Below are positions 12,341-24,665 of a stretch of 64,000 nucleotides of DNA, in pieces. Position 1 is the first letter of the stretch. Each line of letters starts with the position of its first letter. Under the pieces are notes generated by a model. The model was not told the origin of the DNA and made no database searches. It saw only the letters and a program-made list of their open reading frames with translations. Origin of the DNA: Liolophura sinensis (lineage: Eukaryota; Mollusca; Polyplacophora; Chitonida; Chitonidae); assembly GCF_032854445.1 (NCBI RefSeq), contig NC_088303.1, positions 8,501,501 to 8,565,500 of the forward strand, read 5' to 3'. The position numbers were made by a program, and so were the translations under genes.

Positions 12341-13684
12341 AACGTTTCTGTGGAAAGAACTGACGAATTTGCTTGTTTATTACACTTGTAACATTACAGG
12401 CTATTTTGTTGTTTTCTTGATCTGTCACAGATTTCTTCATTCTCCGTATAATAGCTTCGTAACCCAAATATCAGAGAGCCAATGACAGGAAAACTATACC
12501 CAAAATATTGTTGGACGGTTTATGTCAGGTGGTCGTATTTAAAGCTTTAACGACATATTCGACTCCGTGTGAGAGGACTGCGAAGGGGATTAAAAAAGAA
12601 ATTTGAACGTTTAAAGAATGAACTAAAACTAAGATTTTCAGAAAGCTGGCCGGGCAAACACATAATATTGTCCGGCTTGTATGTGTGCCGACATTGGAAA
12701 ATCACTGTGCTTTTATGTTGCTGATTGCCTCAAAATCAAGACTACAACAACATTTGAACAACCAGTCTGTTGGAAATATCAGAAAGCTATCACATTGTTG
12801 TTATAGTATTTCTATTAGTCAGCAAGTGGATAAACTTAATACCAATAGGTTTCCTGCCTAAGAGTGATGGCGAATTTGTCAGGGATATTGATCAGTGCCA
12901 TTGTTTGAGTAAACATTTTTTGTTCAACAGCCGAAATGTAACAGCACTTGATTGGCTGACGCAACTTTTAAAAATTTATGTCATGGGGAATTCATAACAT
13001 AAGCCTATGACGGAGAATCATACCATCCTTATCAGCTGCTGATCAAGTACAGTATGACAAAAACAAGCCGCTGAAATTATCAGCTTACCTGTTAATGTAC
13101 CTGTTGTTCTTCCAGACTACACAAACATTTCACTTCCAAGCCTGGCAAGTTAATGATTTACACTCTCACTCAATTATTTTGAACAGGATATATATTAGCA
13201 ATATACTGCTAATCAATAAACTTTTAGCCAGATCCATTTTCTCTCAGTACCAACAAAACCAACTGTAAGGTAAATTCATTCAACAAACCACAAAATCAAA
13301 TCAAATTTTCTGGTGTCATCACCCTGGATTGTCAACCCTTGCATTTAATCCTATACAAATTTTGCTGGATACAATCTGAGTTTGATACAGTCGTAGCTTT
13401 GAGTATTGGTCAAACATAAATATAAGAGTCCAGTGTCCTCAGCTCATGTAGATGAATGTTCTAACTTCTCAGTTACATATATCACTATGAACATTAGTTT
13501 AAAAATTATTGAACAACACTTGTTTTGAACTTTTCACCAGTAAATCACACAACCTTCAAACACCCTTCCGCTGTCTCGCATTAACTATTTTACATAAAAC
13601 GCTTGTAAAAATTTAACATGGACAAAAATACATGGAATTTAAACAGGTGGGCTTGTATCCAGTAACCTCTCCCTTTGGTACGGT
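12341..13684. other. Spacer and probable PPP1R7 3' UTR
   Basis: No other gene seen. An ATTAAA on the minus strand (TTTAAT near 13346) is a possible poly(A) signal for PPP1R7, about 340 nt past its stop. Confidence 0.4.
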
Positions 13685-16600
13685 TTATCTCGCCATGGTG
13701 GCATCTATCTGTTTGATCCAGGGTAGCGCCAGCTTCACTTTGCGGCGATAGTTGGGGTCCACTTTGCCCGGGGCGCTGCCATCCTCCCACAAGGGGTTTC
13801 TCTCCAGATAGATTGTCTCTAAACTCTTCAGTGGAGTCAGGTGTTCCAAATCCTTCCATTCACTCAACTTGTTGTCGTTGAACTGAAGAAATTGAAAAAA
13901 GTTTTCTCCTGGAATTACACACTATAATGTTCACTTTAGATGTCTTCTCATCTTCATTATCAGGTACTAATCATTTGCATGTAAATTGTTACCACTGTCA
14001 ATGTGGACAGTCTACAAACATGGCATACAGCATTCAGCTGATGAGAAACAGGTGAAATGAAAAGAGTTCTACCCCCCCCCCCACCCCCCTCAAATCTTTA
14101 AACATCTATATTCTTTTATTTTAAAAATTTTATCACTAGAGGGCAGCTTACTGTGTAATAATCAGGAGCATCCACTTCTTTGACTGATCCCATACCAGTA
14201 CTCAAAATATTTCATTTGGACCAAAAGAGAAAACCCTTACCCAGAATTCCTCTAGCAGAGTCAGGTGATCCATATTCTCCAGTCGTTTTATCCGATTCCC
14301 AGCCAGGTCTAATGTGGTAAGTTTAACCTGCAAGACAACACAAGTGCTCCAGATAAACTTAAATTTAAAGATAAATTTTCTACCATCACAGAACCAACTT
14401 GCACTCTAATTATCTCATAACACATTCATTTTTCTCTAATTTAACCAGGCTGATGAGGACAGATCAAAGTACATATTGAAATACAGATGCTAAAGCAGCA
14501 ATGATGTGGTTCAAGCTAGAAATTCATGCCTATGCGATGTCACTTTCAGTGAACAACTGAATGGTGGCTTTATGCATTGGGATACAAACAACTGAATTAG
14601 AAGATGTACATTCTTCCAAGCCATCATTACATTGTACGTACACTATATAGCTTCTAGATGTAAATGTCCTGATTTTATGATGTCAAACTGTGTCAGACAA
14701 CAAATAATCCAGAATATTCAAATTCAAAATCTGTCTTTTCTTCACTTGAAATCATTTCTGGTGTTTCGGCTTAACCTAATTTGCTTACACATGGCATTAT
14801 TTTCTCTGCGAAAATTAGCTTTAGGTCAATCCGACAAGGAGTTCTTGAGAAAATGACTCTCAAATGTTTTCATATCAATCCAATATGGCAGTCAGGTAAC
14901 ATGACTCGGGACAATCAATGGACTACACACTTAAGTTTCAAACATTTCTACACTGCCATTTCAGCAGAAGTTCTTCAGTTTTGAATAATGCTAAAATATC
15001 AGTTTTGTGGGGCATGTCCTACTTCGGCTTGAGGACATCACTGCTGGTAATATGCAATTTGTCTGCTTGCATAGGAATGAATACTCCATACCTTTAATGT
15101 AAACTTGGGAAACCAATAATTCATCGGTTGTCGTGTCAGTGTTCTCATGAATAAACAGCAACCGGGAAGCACCTTTAGACTAACTGAATAACACATTCGT
15201 GCAAGCTTTCACTAGTGATGTATGTCAGCTTCACCAGGTAAAGTAAAGCCTGGTGAAGATGACATGATTGCTGTGTTATTTCTTTCTTTTACTTGTACAA
15301 TGTACCTACATTGGTGTCCAGGCCTTCTATCTTCTCGATCCCATTGTGACTGATGTAGAATTCTTCTAAGTTAACCAATTTCTCCACACCTTCTATTTTA
15401 AGGATTCTGTTACTCTGAAATCAAGCAAGAAATGTCACAAAAAACTTGAAGACAGTCCTGAAACTGTTAATCCTCATTCAACTACACAGAGCTTCCTGGC
15501 ACTGTACTCTGAAGCACAGAGTTAATTTTATGTCAATGTAATGCCATACATTCTCCATAACATTTCACCATGATGACTGCTTCCATGGGTGGAGAAAACC
15601 AACATGACTGGAGTAAACCACTGGCTCTAGAAAATACTTTATATAATCTAAAATGTCAAATTTTCCCCAAAAGTTGATTTTCAAAGGCAAATAAATGTCA
15701 TAAAACAATACTTTTGGTGCTGAAGCTACTAAGGTATCAGCCCACCTTCCTGATCACTTACAGGAAGTGATGAACGTTCCCATATGTGACATACAGACGC
15801 AGACAGTGATTCTTAAGAAACTACATCCTAACCCTAATGGCCCTACCAGGCGTGTTGAGACACTTTCTGGCCACCCAAGTCCCAAAAACATTGGAGACTC
15901 TCAGGGCCAGCTGTTTTTAACGTAGAACACAATCTGATTATACAGTAGTAAGATGAACACACATGTCACTGATCAAGCTTAAATACTATCGCATACCACA
16001 ATGCAGTGACTATGAGTTCAAGTCCAGCTCATGCTGCTTTCCTTTCCATTTGTAATTGGTAAGGTTTGCCAGCAACCTGCTGTGGGTTGTGGGTTTCTCC
16101 CAGGATCTGTTTGATTTCCTCACACCATAATGCTGGCTATTGTCGTATAACTGAAATATTCTTGAGTACAACACCTTCCTAAATAGAGCCTGACATGACA
16201 TCAATGGTACACTTATCTATAAAAGATGCAACACCTACCTGTATACTTAGACACCTCAGTTGAACTAGTGTATCAAGACCCTGGAGTCTGGTGATTTTGT
16301 TTTTACCCAGGTAAAGGCTTGTCAAATTGGTTAAGGTTGATATGTTTTCTATATCCTGCAATGAGAAAGGGATAAGACAGAATACCTTCATTTAATACGA
16401 CTTGATTTTAATGGATCACAGTATTGTAGGTAATTTCCTTAAAAAAAAAATTAAAAATTATTAAGGGTTACAAGAAACCTGTTTTTATGGCACACAGCTT
16501 GACATGTTAAGGAGTGCATGCTTGGAAAACTGAGTTCCAGGTTAGTGAATGGTAGAAAACAGATCTGTATTTCTGAAAATTAAGTTGGGAAGAATGACAT

Positions 16601-19600
16601 GCTAATCTAGATGGTAATGTCAGCACATGCAAGGATGGAGCATTGGCACCTAAGTACATTCAAGTAACACAAATAGTATATGTGCTCCAGTTCTTCACTT
16701 AAATGACTCATAAAAGAATATAATATATAACCCACTGCTAGCAGCCTTCGGATGGCAGGTATAGATGTCACTTTAGAAAGTGGATTAAGTAACAGTATTA
16801 TCGTTAATAGGGATTACACTTTCTGAATAAAGCACAGATTCTAGTGCTGAAATTTAGCTGAGACCCCTGCAGGTTTCAAACCAGCGACCTCAGAGTCAGG
16901 CACCAAATCACCAGCAATACGTCTAGACCACTCGACCAACAGGCCTTCTACAAAATAGAGGGTAGTTGACCGGTGGACTTTACACCAAGTGGGCGAGTGG
17001 TAAGGGAGTGGATGTCATTTGTGATCATCAGAGGGGTAATGCATGTTGGCTGTAAAGTCTACTGGTGGACAGCCTGTGAAGAAAACAACACCAGGTTGGA
17101 GTGTCATAGTGGCATGGTAACAAACTCATGTATCCTTACTCGTATTCTGTTAGAGCCTAATTCCAGCATCTCCATCTGGACCATGTGACCAATGTTCTCA
17201 ATTTTGGTGATTTTGTTGTTTATGAAGAATATTTTCTTGATATTCACCAAAGTATCCAGTCCTTCTATCTTGGATATGCGATTAAATGAGACATCAAGTT
17301 GCCTGTGAACAAAAAGACAGAAGGGTGACATAATGGTTTATCATACACAATTAAATTTTGCCCATACTGATGGATATTTTTCATGTGGAAACAAACCATT
17401 CCATACACTTCACACATTTATAAAAGCAGCTAAAAGAATCCAGAGTTGGATAATGCGGGCCATTACTAGCTTAATCTTCTAATGGATCCCTGATACTAAG
17501 AAGGCCTACTGTTCAAATCCAACTTGTGTAGGTCTGGAGAAGCTTGAACACTGGATGTTTGTCAGACAACTGGCAAGGATAGCCCACTCATACACCAAAA
17601 AGCCATCAAAGTCAAACATTTTCAAATACTGCGTAAACTTTCAAATGAAATAAAAACGTGACTGATACTAAACCTGGTGGCAGACTACAGTGTATGTGTC
17701 CTTCTCTGCATTACCCCCATTAAACATTTTGGGGAGGTTTATAGAACTGAAATAATATTTCCCGCCACGGGTGTTACGAGGTGGACGAGGTTAAAACAAT
17801 TTTAGGTTGGCAGTAATAACCCCATCCACCTTATTTACTATAAAACTGCAGCTAGACACCGATAACATTATTTCTTAATTTTAGACAAATTTTTCCTTTC
17901 AAAATGCATTTTTTGGCAAAATTTTTCAGTCATTTATAGTAATTTACTGCAAATGAACAGTTATAAGAAATAATACTCATCTAGATGCACAACTTTCATC
18001 AAAATAAAAAAAAAGGGAGAAAACAATCAAATTCACTTACTCAAGATTTGTTAATGCTTGCAAGTTTTCGATTTTTGTGATTTGATTATCATAAAGATCC
18101 AGGTCGGTTAGCGTTGTCAATGTGCTCAAGCCTTCAATCTTCTTAATCAAGTTCTGTCGGAGACACAGGGACTGGAAACGCAATATAAAAGTTCAGAATC
18201 AAGTTCTGTCAGACACACAGTGACTTGAAACACAATATAAAGGTTCAGAATCAAGTTCTGTTGGAGACACAGTGACTTGAAACACAATATAAAGGTTAAG
18301 AATCAAGTTCAGTCGGACACACAGTGACTTGAAACACAACATAAAGGTTCAGAATCAAGTTCTGTTGGAGACACAGTGACTTGCCTGTAGCATGTCTGCC
18401 CACCATACATGTATTTAATACTACCTCCAGTTAAAACATACACAAAAACATGAGTGTTGACATCCCTGCAGTTATTTACCTGTAGTTTGGACATATCCTA
18501 TACCATATAACGTGCGAATACATTGATGTATAACAGCATCTGTAAGACGACAGAAATAGCTCAGGCTAGCCTATGGCACAGATGTGGAACTGGATTAGAT
18601 ATTAGCCCTTGTATGCCGTGTTTATCTCAAAGCATTAATCCATGTCAGCATGGATGTTTTTTTTTTATCCTTTTGAAATCTGCTACATAATGTCTTCAGT
18701 CTTGAACATATTCCAGGGGGCCTCTATAGAGGGCGTGTCGTGCCTTCCACCTTAATGATGGCCACCGTCGTATAAGTGAAATATTCTTGAGAATGGTGTA
18801 AAACACCAAACAAATAAATAAATTGAATATATTCCACTAGAGAAAGGTTTTTGGCTTAAACCAAAACACACAGGATTAGTTTGAGGATTCTGTACAAGGA
18901 GGTATATAACCATGATAATGAGCTTTTGGCAGCAAATGCAGCCATCATTAGATAAAACACATGTAAAGTCATGTCTCTACTCTGGAGGAGGATGCACAAT
19001 GTGCCAGAACAACTCACCTCAACCTTGTTCAGTGCTTCAAGGTTTGCTATCACCCCAATACGACAGTGGTTTAAGTCAACAACCTACAAAATCCAATAAA
19101 ATAAATAGTCGATACATGTTCATGTTATCAACTATACAAACACACATATGTAATAAATGCTAATATATCAAACTGAGATAGAGCTATATAGTGTATATGT
19201 ACATGTATCATGTACACCTTTTAAATGTTTCTTTGTTTCTTTATAAATATAATGCCAAATTTCAAGAACAACTAAACATTTGGATAACTCCCTGATCTAT
19301 TCTGAACGTGACATTTCGATATAAGTCCAAATAATGTCAGTAACAATTAGCAATAAAACAAGCAACTGCGAAAGATTATAGGATATGAAACCATTTGGAA
19401 AAAAAAAGCCATTAGCCTTACAACTGACGCCACCCCTATCTGGATGACTATCACATTACATCAACATCCCCTACAACTTAAAGAGAGCTCATGTAATCAA
19501 ATCGAACACCTCCTACAGATGTGTCACCACACGCATATCAGACTGAAGTTACTTTCACAAAACTTCATAAGTCATACTTGTCATAACAATTTTCGTAAAA

Positions 19601-20082
19601 AACCTTGTCTGGTCTGCAGGTTTGAAATTTATGATGCATCTGAATCTTCCACTAAAACATTCCATTAGCACACTGTTTACTAACAGTTAATCTTGGGTTA
19701 TCCAATGGAAAATTTGCAGTTTTAAAGTTGCAAATAATGAAATGGCAAGCAACAAGTGAATAGAGGAAAAGGCCCCAAAACAGTGCACCTCACCAGGTTC
19801 CTGACAAAGCCTTACACATAGAGCTACAGACAAACTAGAGAAAGGTGGATTAGAAAATGATGCGTGATTAATATCACATCAGCCGTTTGCAGTCATAGGC
19901 CACTGAGGTGATGAATGTGTACAATGTGTTGTACACTAGGGGTACAGAACCTCAGCATCTGGGTCAACAATCCTCAGTTCCTCGGTTTCTTCATTGTCCC
20001 GCTGAGCCACCTCCTCGTCTTCCCCATCAGATACTGCTTCCCCATTGGATGGCATGTTGACTTCCTGACCTGACGAACTCAT
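13685..20082 (-). CDS. PPP1R7: Protein phosphatase 1 regulatory subunit 7 (SDS22)
   Basis: SDS22 is a leucine-rich-repeat protein that binds the catalytic subunit of protein phosphatase 1 and controls its assembly and mitotic activity. Eight minus-strand coding exons join in phase: 20082-19951, 19083-19018, 18171-18041, 17302-17140, 16355-16239, 15414-15310, 14327-14241 and 13882-13685 (999 nt, 332 aa). Order of parts: an acidic N-tail (residues 1-44, SDGEDEEV); about eleven SDS22-type 22-residue repeats ([75 protein letters not shown]); and an LRR cap ([11 protein letters not shown] ... [18 protein letters not shown]). Human PPP1R7 is 360 aa with a longer acidic tail. The exon 1 donor (GAG|GTTCTG) is weak but gives DAE-VVDLNH, as in vertebrates. 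The ATG at 20082 follows a TTTCCAG acceptor near 20094, implying an upstream non-coding exon. Confidence 0.95.
16007..16190 (+). repeat. tRNA-SINE family S1 copy in a PPP1R7 intron
   Basis: Opens with the B-box-like TGAGTTCAAGTCCAGCTCAT, then AGGTTTGCCAGCAACCTGC, CATAATGCTGG and AATATTCTTGAGTACAACAC. It is antisense to the host gene. Confidence 0.8.
16855..16955 (-). repeat. tRNA-like SINE head
   Basis: On the minus strand, TTGGTCGAGTGGTCTAGACG resembles a tRNA-Leu/Ser A box, and TCGCTGGTTTGAAACCTGCA contains a GGTTTGAAACC B box. There is no intact cloverleaf end, so this looks like a retroposon head and not a tRNA gene. Confidence 0.5.
18118..18385 (-). repeat. ~56 bp tandem repeat including the 5' end of PPP1R7 exon 3
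   Basis: Five units. The leftmost overlaps the real exon start (TCCCTGTGTCTCCGACAGAA on the minus strand) and its acceptor. Four more units run into the upstream intron, each repeating the AATCAAGTTCTGT, GACACAGTGACTTGAAACAC and AATATAAAGGTTCAG blocks. Confidence 0.9.
18735..18830 (+). repeat. tRNA-SINE family S1, 3' end only
   Basis: CACCGTCGTATAAGTGAAAT, ATTCTTGAGAATGGTGTAAA and ACACCAAACAAATAAATAAA match the 3' end and AAATA tail of the S1 family. In a PPP1R7 intron. Confidence 0.75.
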
Positions 20083-22349
20083 TCTTGAGGTATCTGGAAA
20101 GACAATTTTCACATTACCTTCTGACAGTGACATACTACACTAATTCTACTCCACCTTTTTGCATTGGAAATGATCCACTGCAGAGCAAGCTTTGTAACAT
20201 ACTCAGCTGTTCAAAGCTGAAACATAGTATATCAAAGGAGTAAGAGGCATGACAGCAACTAACCAGGTGTGACATATCACAAAGTCTCAGAGGCATGGCA
20301 CTAAAATTACGTCATGAACATCATTAGTCTGGTCATGATTTAGGTTAGGGAAAACAAGGGAGATAATCTGGTTAAAATGATGAACAAAATTACCCTCAAG
20401 TGACCTTTTCAGACATACAGGCATGTAGCTCTCTGCTGATGCTAATAGCTCCTGCCATGCAAAACTGAAATGCAAGGCTACCATAAAGCTCACCTGCAGG
20501 AAACGCATGAATGCGAAACTTCAACTACATGTGAACTTGGGGACATACTACCCTTCACTTTCATATTTGTGATTGACAATAATTAATACCTACACAGTGT
20601 ACCAATGATGTCATTGTGTTTTACATAAATGCAAAAGTTTAAGTTAACAAATGCTGTACGATTGAGGCCAGACAGTTAAGGCACTGATCCAATCCAGCCA
20701 GTTCTCATCAGGCCAAAGTAAGCAGACACTATTGCACTTTCTCAAAGTCAACTCTCCTCCTTGTACCAGGTCGCACAATGATGAGTCAACCACAACATAG
20801 CAGGGAGCATCTATCTGCTGTACAGGTCTTGAAGCTAGCATGCCAATGCTGATGTGGAATAGCACAGTGATTTAACATTTGTCCACTGTTTAAAGACAGG
20901 TGATTGATTCCTGGCTTAGCTATTCGACTCTACTCATGCACCACATTTATGATGGTTTGGGCAATATGTTGCGCCCGTGCAGATGTCAAGAACAGCTAAG
21001 TAGTTTTTTTGGACAGCAATAGTATATACTGAGGACAACAGGTGAAGTACAGCACACCAAGTCTTTTCTAAACGATGTCTGCAGTCCAAATCTGGTGTCA
21101 GAAGAGCCCATGGCTGATTTGTTTTGAAATAACCTAGATGACCTTAAATTTTGCCTACAAAGGTGCATTTTTAGCAACATAATGTCATAAAATAACAAAC
21201 TATTATTTCCTGGTGCTGAAACTTACAATTTTCCAGTAGAAAATCATCCCATCTTCCAAGCAAACCTAATAATGTCTTTCAAAAGAACTCTCAGAATCAG
21301 GAAATATGGGCAAGTCAATCAGTGACGAATTTATGGTTATTTGGGATAATTTGCCATGTTGTGAGTTCAGGGCTGGCCTAGTTACCTAGAGGAATATATG
21401 CTGGCTGTTCAAAAGATACACTGTTGACAACGAAACTATATGTCCAGGCAATAGTACAAGTTATAATTGAAGGCGATGAAAAAAAAGCAAAAAATCATAA
21501 ATTTCAACACACAAAATCCTGTAGGAAGAAATTTTAGATCTTGTCAAGAATGGGCAAAGGTTTGAATTCCAAACATGGGCAACATTCGTTCAACTTGTGA
21601 GATTCAAAAGCTACTATGTTGGACCTAGGTTACACCGATGCTGGGTCCTACATTATCACTGTGTCCCTGCTAGATTTGGGCTACCAGTCATGGAGAACTC
21701 GTAAAACTCATTCCTGCCTGTAACAAATCAAGCGATGAACTCTTTTATTATTTCCTTTATTACTTTACAAACATCAGCGAATGTGGTCTCCTAAACACAT
21801 AAACAAAAGATGTCTTCTACTACAATTTGGATCACTGTGTGTCACTCCTCCCCATCAAGTCTCCTAGAGTTTAATTTTCAACACGTGCATATAGGTAGGT
21901 CGGTTGGCCTACTTACAGCTCCCACATTCGAATTGTATTTCTGAAAGCTAAGATGAGAAGAATGAAACTGGTTTCAGTAGTAGGTAGTAGGTAGGCTGCG
22001 TTTTCTTGGTATCGATCACTGTCGATGGTTGAAAGGGTAAGTTATCGCATGGGCAAGAGAAGTACACTATTGTATCTACTTGTACTTACTAGTTCGTGAT
22101 AATCTATCACGAAAACAGTCAACGACTGACGCAGTCAAAACACCACCAACAACAACAACACACCAAACGTGCTCGACACGAAAAGCTCACAGCGACACAA
22201 TGAAACTTACTGGGAAGCAAACGCAACACAAAAGCTTTAGAGTTCCAGTAGTTCACGCTGAGGATGTGCCAAAATATGTCGTACGAACCCAATCAAACTG
22301 TGTTCGCTCAATCAACTTCTGTGTTTTCAAAGATATAAATTTTGATATG
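20083..22349. other. Probable PPP1R7 5' UTR intron
   Basis: A splice acceptor just 5' of the PPP1R7 ATG implies a non-coding first exon to the right, probably near 22.35 kb. No coding exon or repeat was recognised in between. Confidence 0.4.
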
Positions 22350-22542
22350 GCGCTGTAAGAAATGTCAACCGCGCTAGGGCATCCGGAATGGTCACGTGAC
22401 AAGGTTAAACCTGGGTTAAATTTACGCAGTGCTTAGTTTTCGGGGATTTCCCAGACGGCGAAGTTACAGGCCTACTACCATCACAACCACTAGTTAGCAA
22501 CCACGTTATAGAGTCCGAAGTAAGTGAAAGTTTTGTGCAGCG
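22350..22542. promoter_or_regulatory. Probable divergent promoter between PPP1R7 and the zinc-finger gene
   Basis: A locally GC-richer block between a minus-strand gene and a plus-strand exon. It holds the perfect palindrome GTCACGTGAC at 22391-22400 (E-box of the USF/TFE type) next to a CATCCGGAAT ETS-like site. No TATA box was seen. A shared promoter is inferred from gene orientation. Confidence 0.35.
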
Positions 22543-22578
22543 ATGACGCCCTTGTTTGGGAAAACTATGCCCACAAAC
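22543..22578 (+). other. Possible first exon of the zinc-finger gene (leader/uORF)
   Basis: ATG ACG CCC ... reads MTPLFGKTMPTN, then a consensus donor AAC|GTGAGT at 22579. Spliced to the acceptor TCTTCTTCAG| at 26369 it continues in phase as LTNVEIPSSFKFESDW and stops at TAA, giving a ~33-codon upstream ORF before the zinc-finger start at 26673. The join is inference; the exon could belong to something else. Confidence 0.35.
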
Positions 22579-23169
22579 GTGAGTCTGTACATGTGATTTT
22601 TTTGAGCGATTGATATATTTCCATATATTTAAACTATCATGCGATTTTATGGCTTTAAAAAAATTTTACAAGTCTTAAAATCGTTTAGAGAGCTTTAAGG
22701 TTAGCTGACCAATCAGTTCAAAAAATCATTTGAATGAAGGGTAGGAAAATGTTGTTTAAAAAATTAAAGCTTTTTTATTTTTAAATAAAAGGTGAATTCA
22801 AGTTGAGATGTAAATGTCTCTAGACAGAAAGCTGTTTAAGCTTGGACGGTAGCGAGTGTATTTGAAGATTAAACATCATTTCCAAATGTTTCTGCAGGAC
22901 GCACGGTTTTATTGCTTTAACTTAAAATTGCTGACCTAGTTTGCATTTTCCGGAATATTGGTGGGTTATCAGTTTGGTTGACTGGCGCGACTTCTGAAAT
23001 AGGCAAGGGTTTGGTGATGATGACTGCTCAGCCAAAAGACGTAGGTATTTGAAGTAAGTAATTTTTTACATAGCGTATTTTAATAGCTATATGTAAATAC
23101 ATTCTGAGTATTGTGTTTGCTGGATTTATGAGGGAAATGGTATTGGTCCGAGATGACTCTGACGTTAGG

Positions 23170-23600
23170 TTGGGCAAAACTTTTGCTCGGCAAAGCGCGC
23201 GCTCCATGTAATGACATGATGCAGTTACCTGCCCTTGTCCAACATGTCGAGGCTGTTAGGACAGTGGCTTACGCTGAGCACTACCAAAGTATCTCGGAGC
23301 CCACCCGGCCTAGGAATAAAACGGTCGACGTTATACCATAAATCGACAGACGAGGACATAAAGAACATGAGTGTCAGAGAACTTCCGGCCGTAGAGCCAT
23401 ATTTGATGGGTAATTTTTGTCGTAACAGCCGTGACAAAATGCAAGTACGACGGCAAATGTGTTTCTACATCGAGCGCCCACAGATGTTGGTTTGGGGCCA
23501 TCCTTAGCCGAACAAAATTTTGCCAAACATCATATCACAGCAGTCTTGGGCTAAGGAAATGGCAGCTGTGATGAATAATCAAAGTGGGACCAAATAGCCG
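23170..23600. mobile_element. MITE-like element, family M1, copy 1
   Basis: The ends are roughly inverted: left GGGCAAAACTTTTGCTCGGC, right GCCGAACAAAATTTTGCC. The right half matches 36300-36470 (GATGTTGGTTTGG...CCATCC, TTTGCCAAACAT, CAGCAGTCTTGG). It has no coding capacity, as expected of a non-autonomous DNA transposon. Confidence 0.5.
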
Positions 23601-23699
23601 TAGGTTTTATTGTGCATTACCCGGACATATTTGTTGCGTGGAAAACTAACATAAATGTTTAAGTATTTTAATTCCCTGCAGTCATACACAGTTCTAGCC

Positions 23700-24265
23700 T
23701 CAAAAGACTCCAACTCCTTTTCTTACATTGGATTGACGTCGTTGGAGGCTCGACAAAGGTCCAGGGCGATTCTCTTTGTTATCAAACAAGTCTCGTGTAA
23801 GTAAGACACCAGCCTAAAGACCTGCTTTCCACAACCACCGCACAGCCACCACCACATCGCCACCATTTGCTCCTAGTCGCTTTAGAATAAATTTATTAAA
23901 ACCATGAAGGCATCCACAGCACAAGGTTCTTGTCCGTATCTGCCATCTTTCTACTGCTCCACTATGAAGCAGGACACTTGCGTAGGCCTACATGTAGGCT
24001 CAACATGGCAGCCACGTCGGAGGAGCGTGCACTGTGGAAGTCTTCATGTCCATAATAAATCTATTCTAAAGCGAGTAGAGGCATATGGTGGCGGTGCAGT
24101 TGGTGCAGAAAGCAGGTCTTTAGGTTAGCGTCATTTATTTGCCTGAGGTTTGCTCAATAACGGAGAGAATAAGCCTGGACCTTCACGAGTACGAAATTAA
24201 TACTGTTAGGGTCGAGACTCCAACAATGCTAGGCCAATATAAGGAAAGGAGTTGGAATCTTTCGG
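23700..24265. mobile_element. Foldback element (~560 bp near-complete palindrome)
   Basis: Two arms of roughly 270 bp are inverted copies: GACTCCAACTCCTTTTCTTA (left) pairs with AAGGAAAGGAGTTGGAATCT (right). AGCCTAAAGACCTGCTTTC pairs with GAAAGCAGGTCTTTAGGTT, and CGCTTTAGAATAAATTTATT pairs with AATAAATCTATTCTAAAGCG. The centre is a perfect 14 bp palindrome, GCCTACATGTAGGC, at 23986-23999. The arms have diverged, so it is old. Short open frames inside it are incidental. Confidence 0.85.
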
Positions 24266-24324
24266 GACTAACACAGTTCTGCATTTTGTGTTAGTGCTAC
24301 ATGTGAGACCTTACATGTGCTCAA

Positions 24325-24665
24325 AACCGCTTCAGTGGTCTGATAGCGTCAGCATAGAAGTCAGGAGACCCGGATAGAGACCTTAGTCGGGTCATACCAA
24401 GGACTTTGACAACGATGCTTGTTGCTTTCTGTTTTGGAGCACAGCACTGAGAGGTAAAACAAGGAAACAGGACTGGTTGGCCCAGTGTCAGTATAATTTG
24501 ACTCATACTGTGTGGTGTCAGATCCTTGGCATTAGTGGTGGCATCACTTCAGCGGCATGGACTCGCCCTGCCACAAGTAGACACAATATATGTACACACA
24601 TCTAATCATGACTCATCATCATCATACAAGTGGAAAATAATGTAGTACAACATTAAACCCCAATG
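24325..24665 (+). repeat. SINE family S2, copy 1
   Basis: A tRNA-like head (CAGTGGTCTGATAGCGTCAG, then CAGGAGACCCGGATAGAG) leads into a body shared with 55985-56245: GGCATGGACTCGCCCTGCCA, ATATATGTACACACA, CATCATCATA and a 3' end ACAACATTAAACCCCAA. Confidence 0.65.

Noticed and set aside
11631..12467. 278-codon minus-strand open frame rich in His, Pro and Ser
   Set aside because: It is the 26 bp minisatellite read through. All three minus frames are open for the same reason, and there is no splice or start context.
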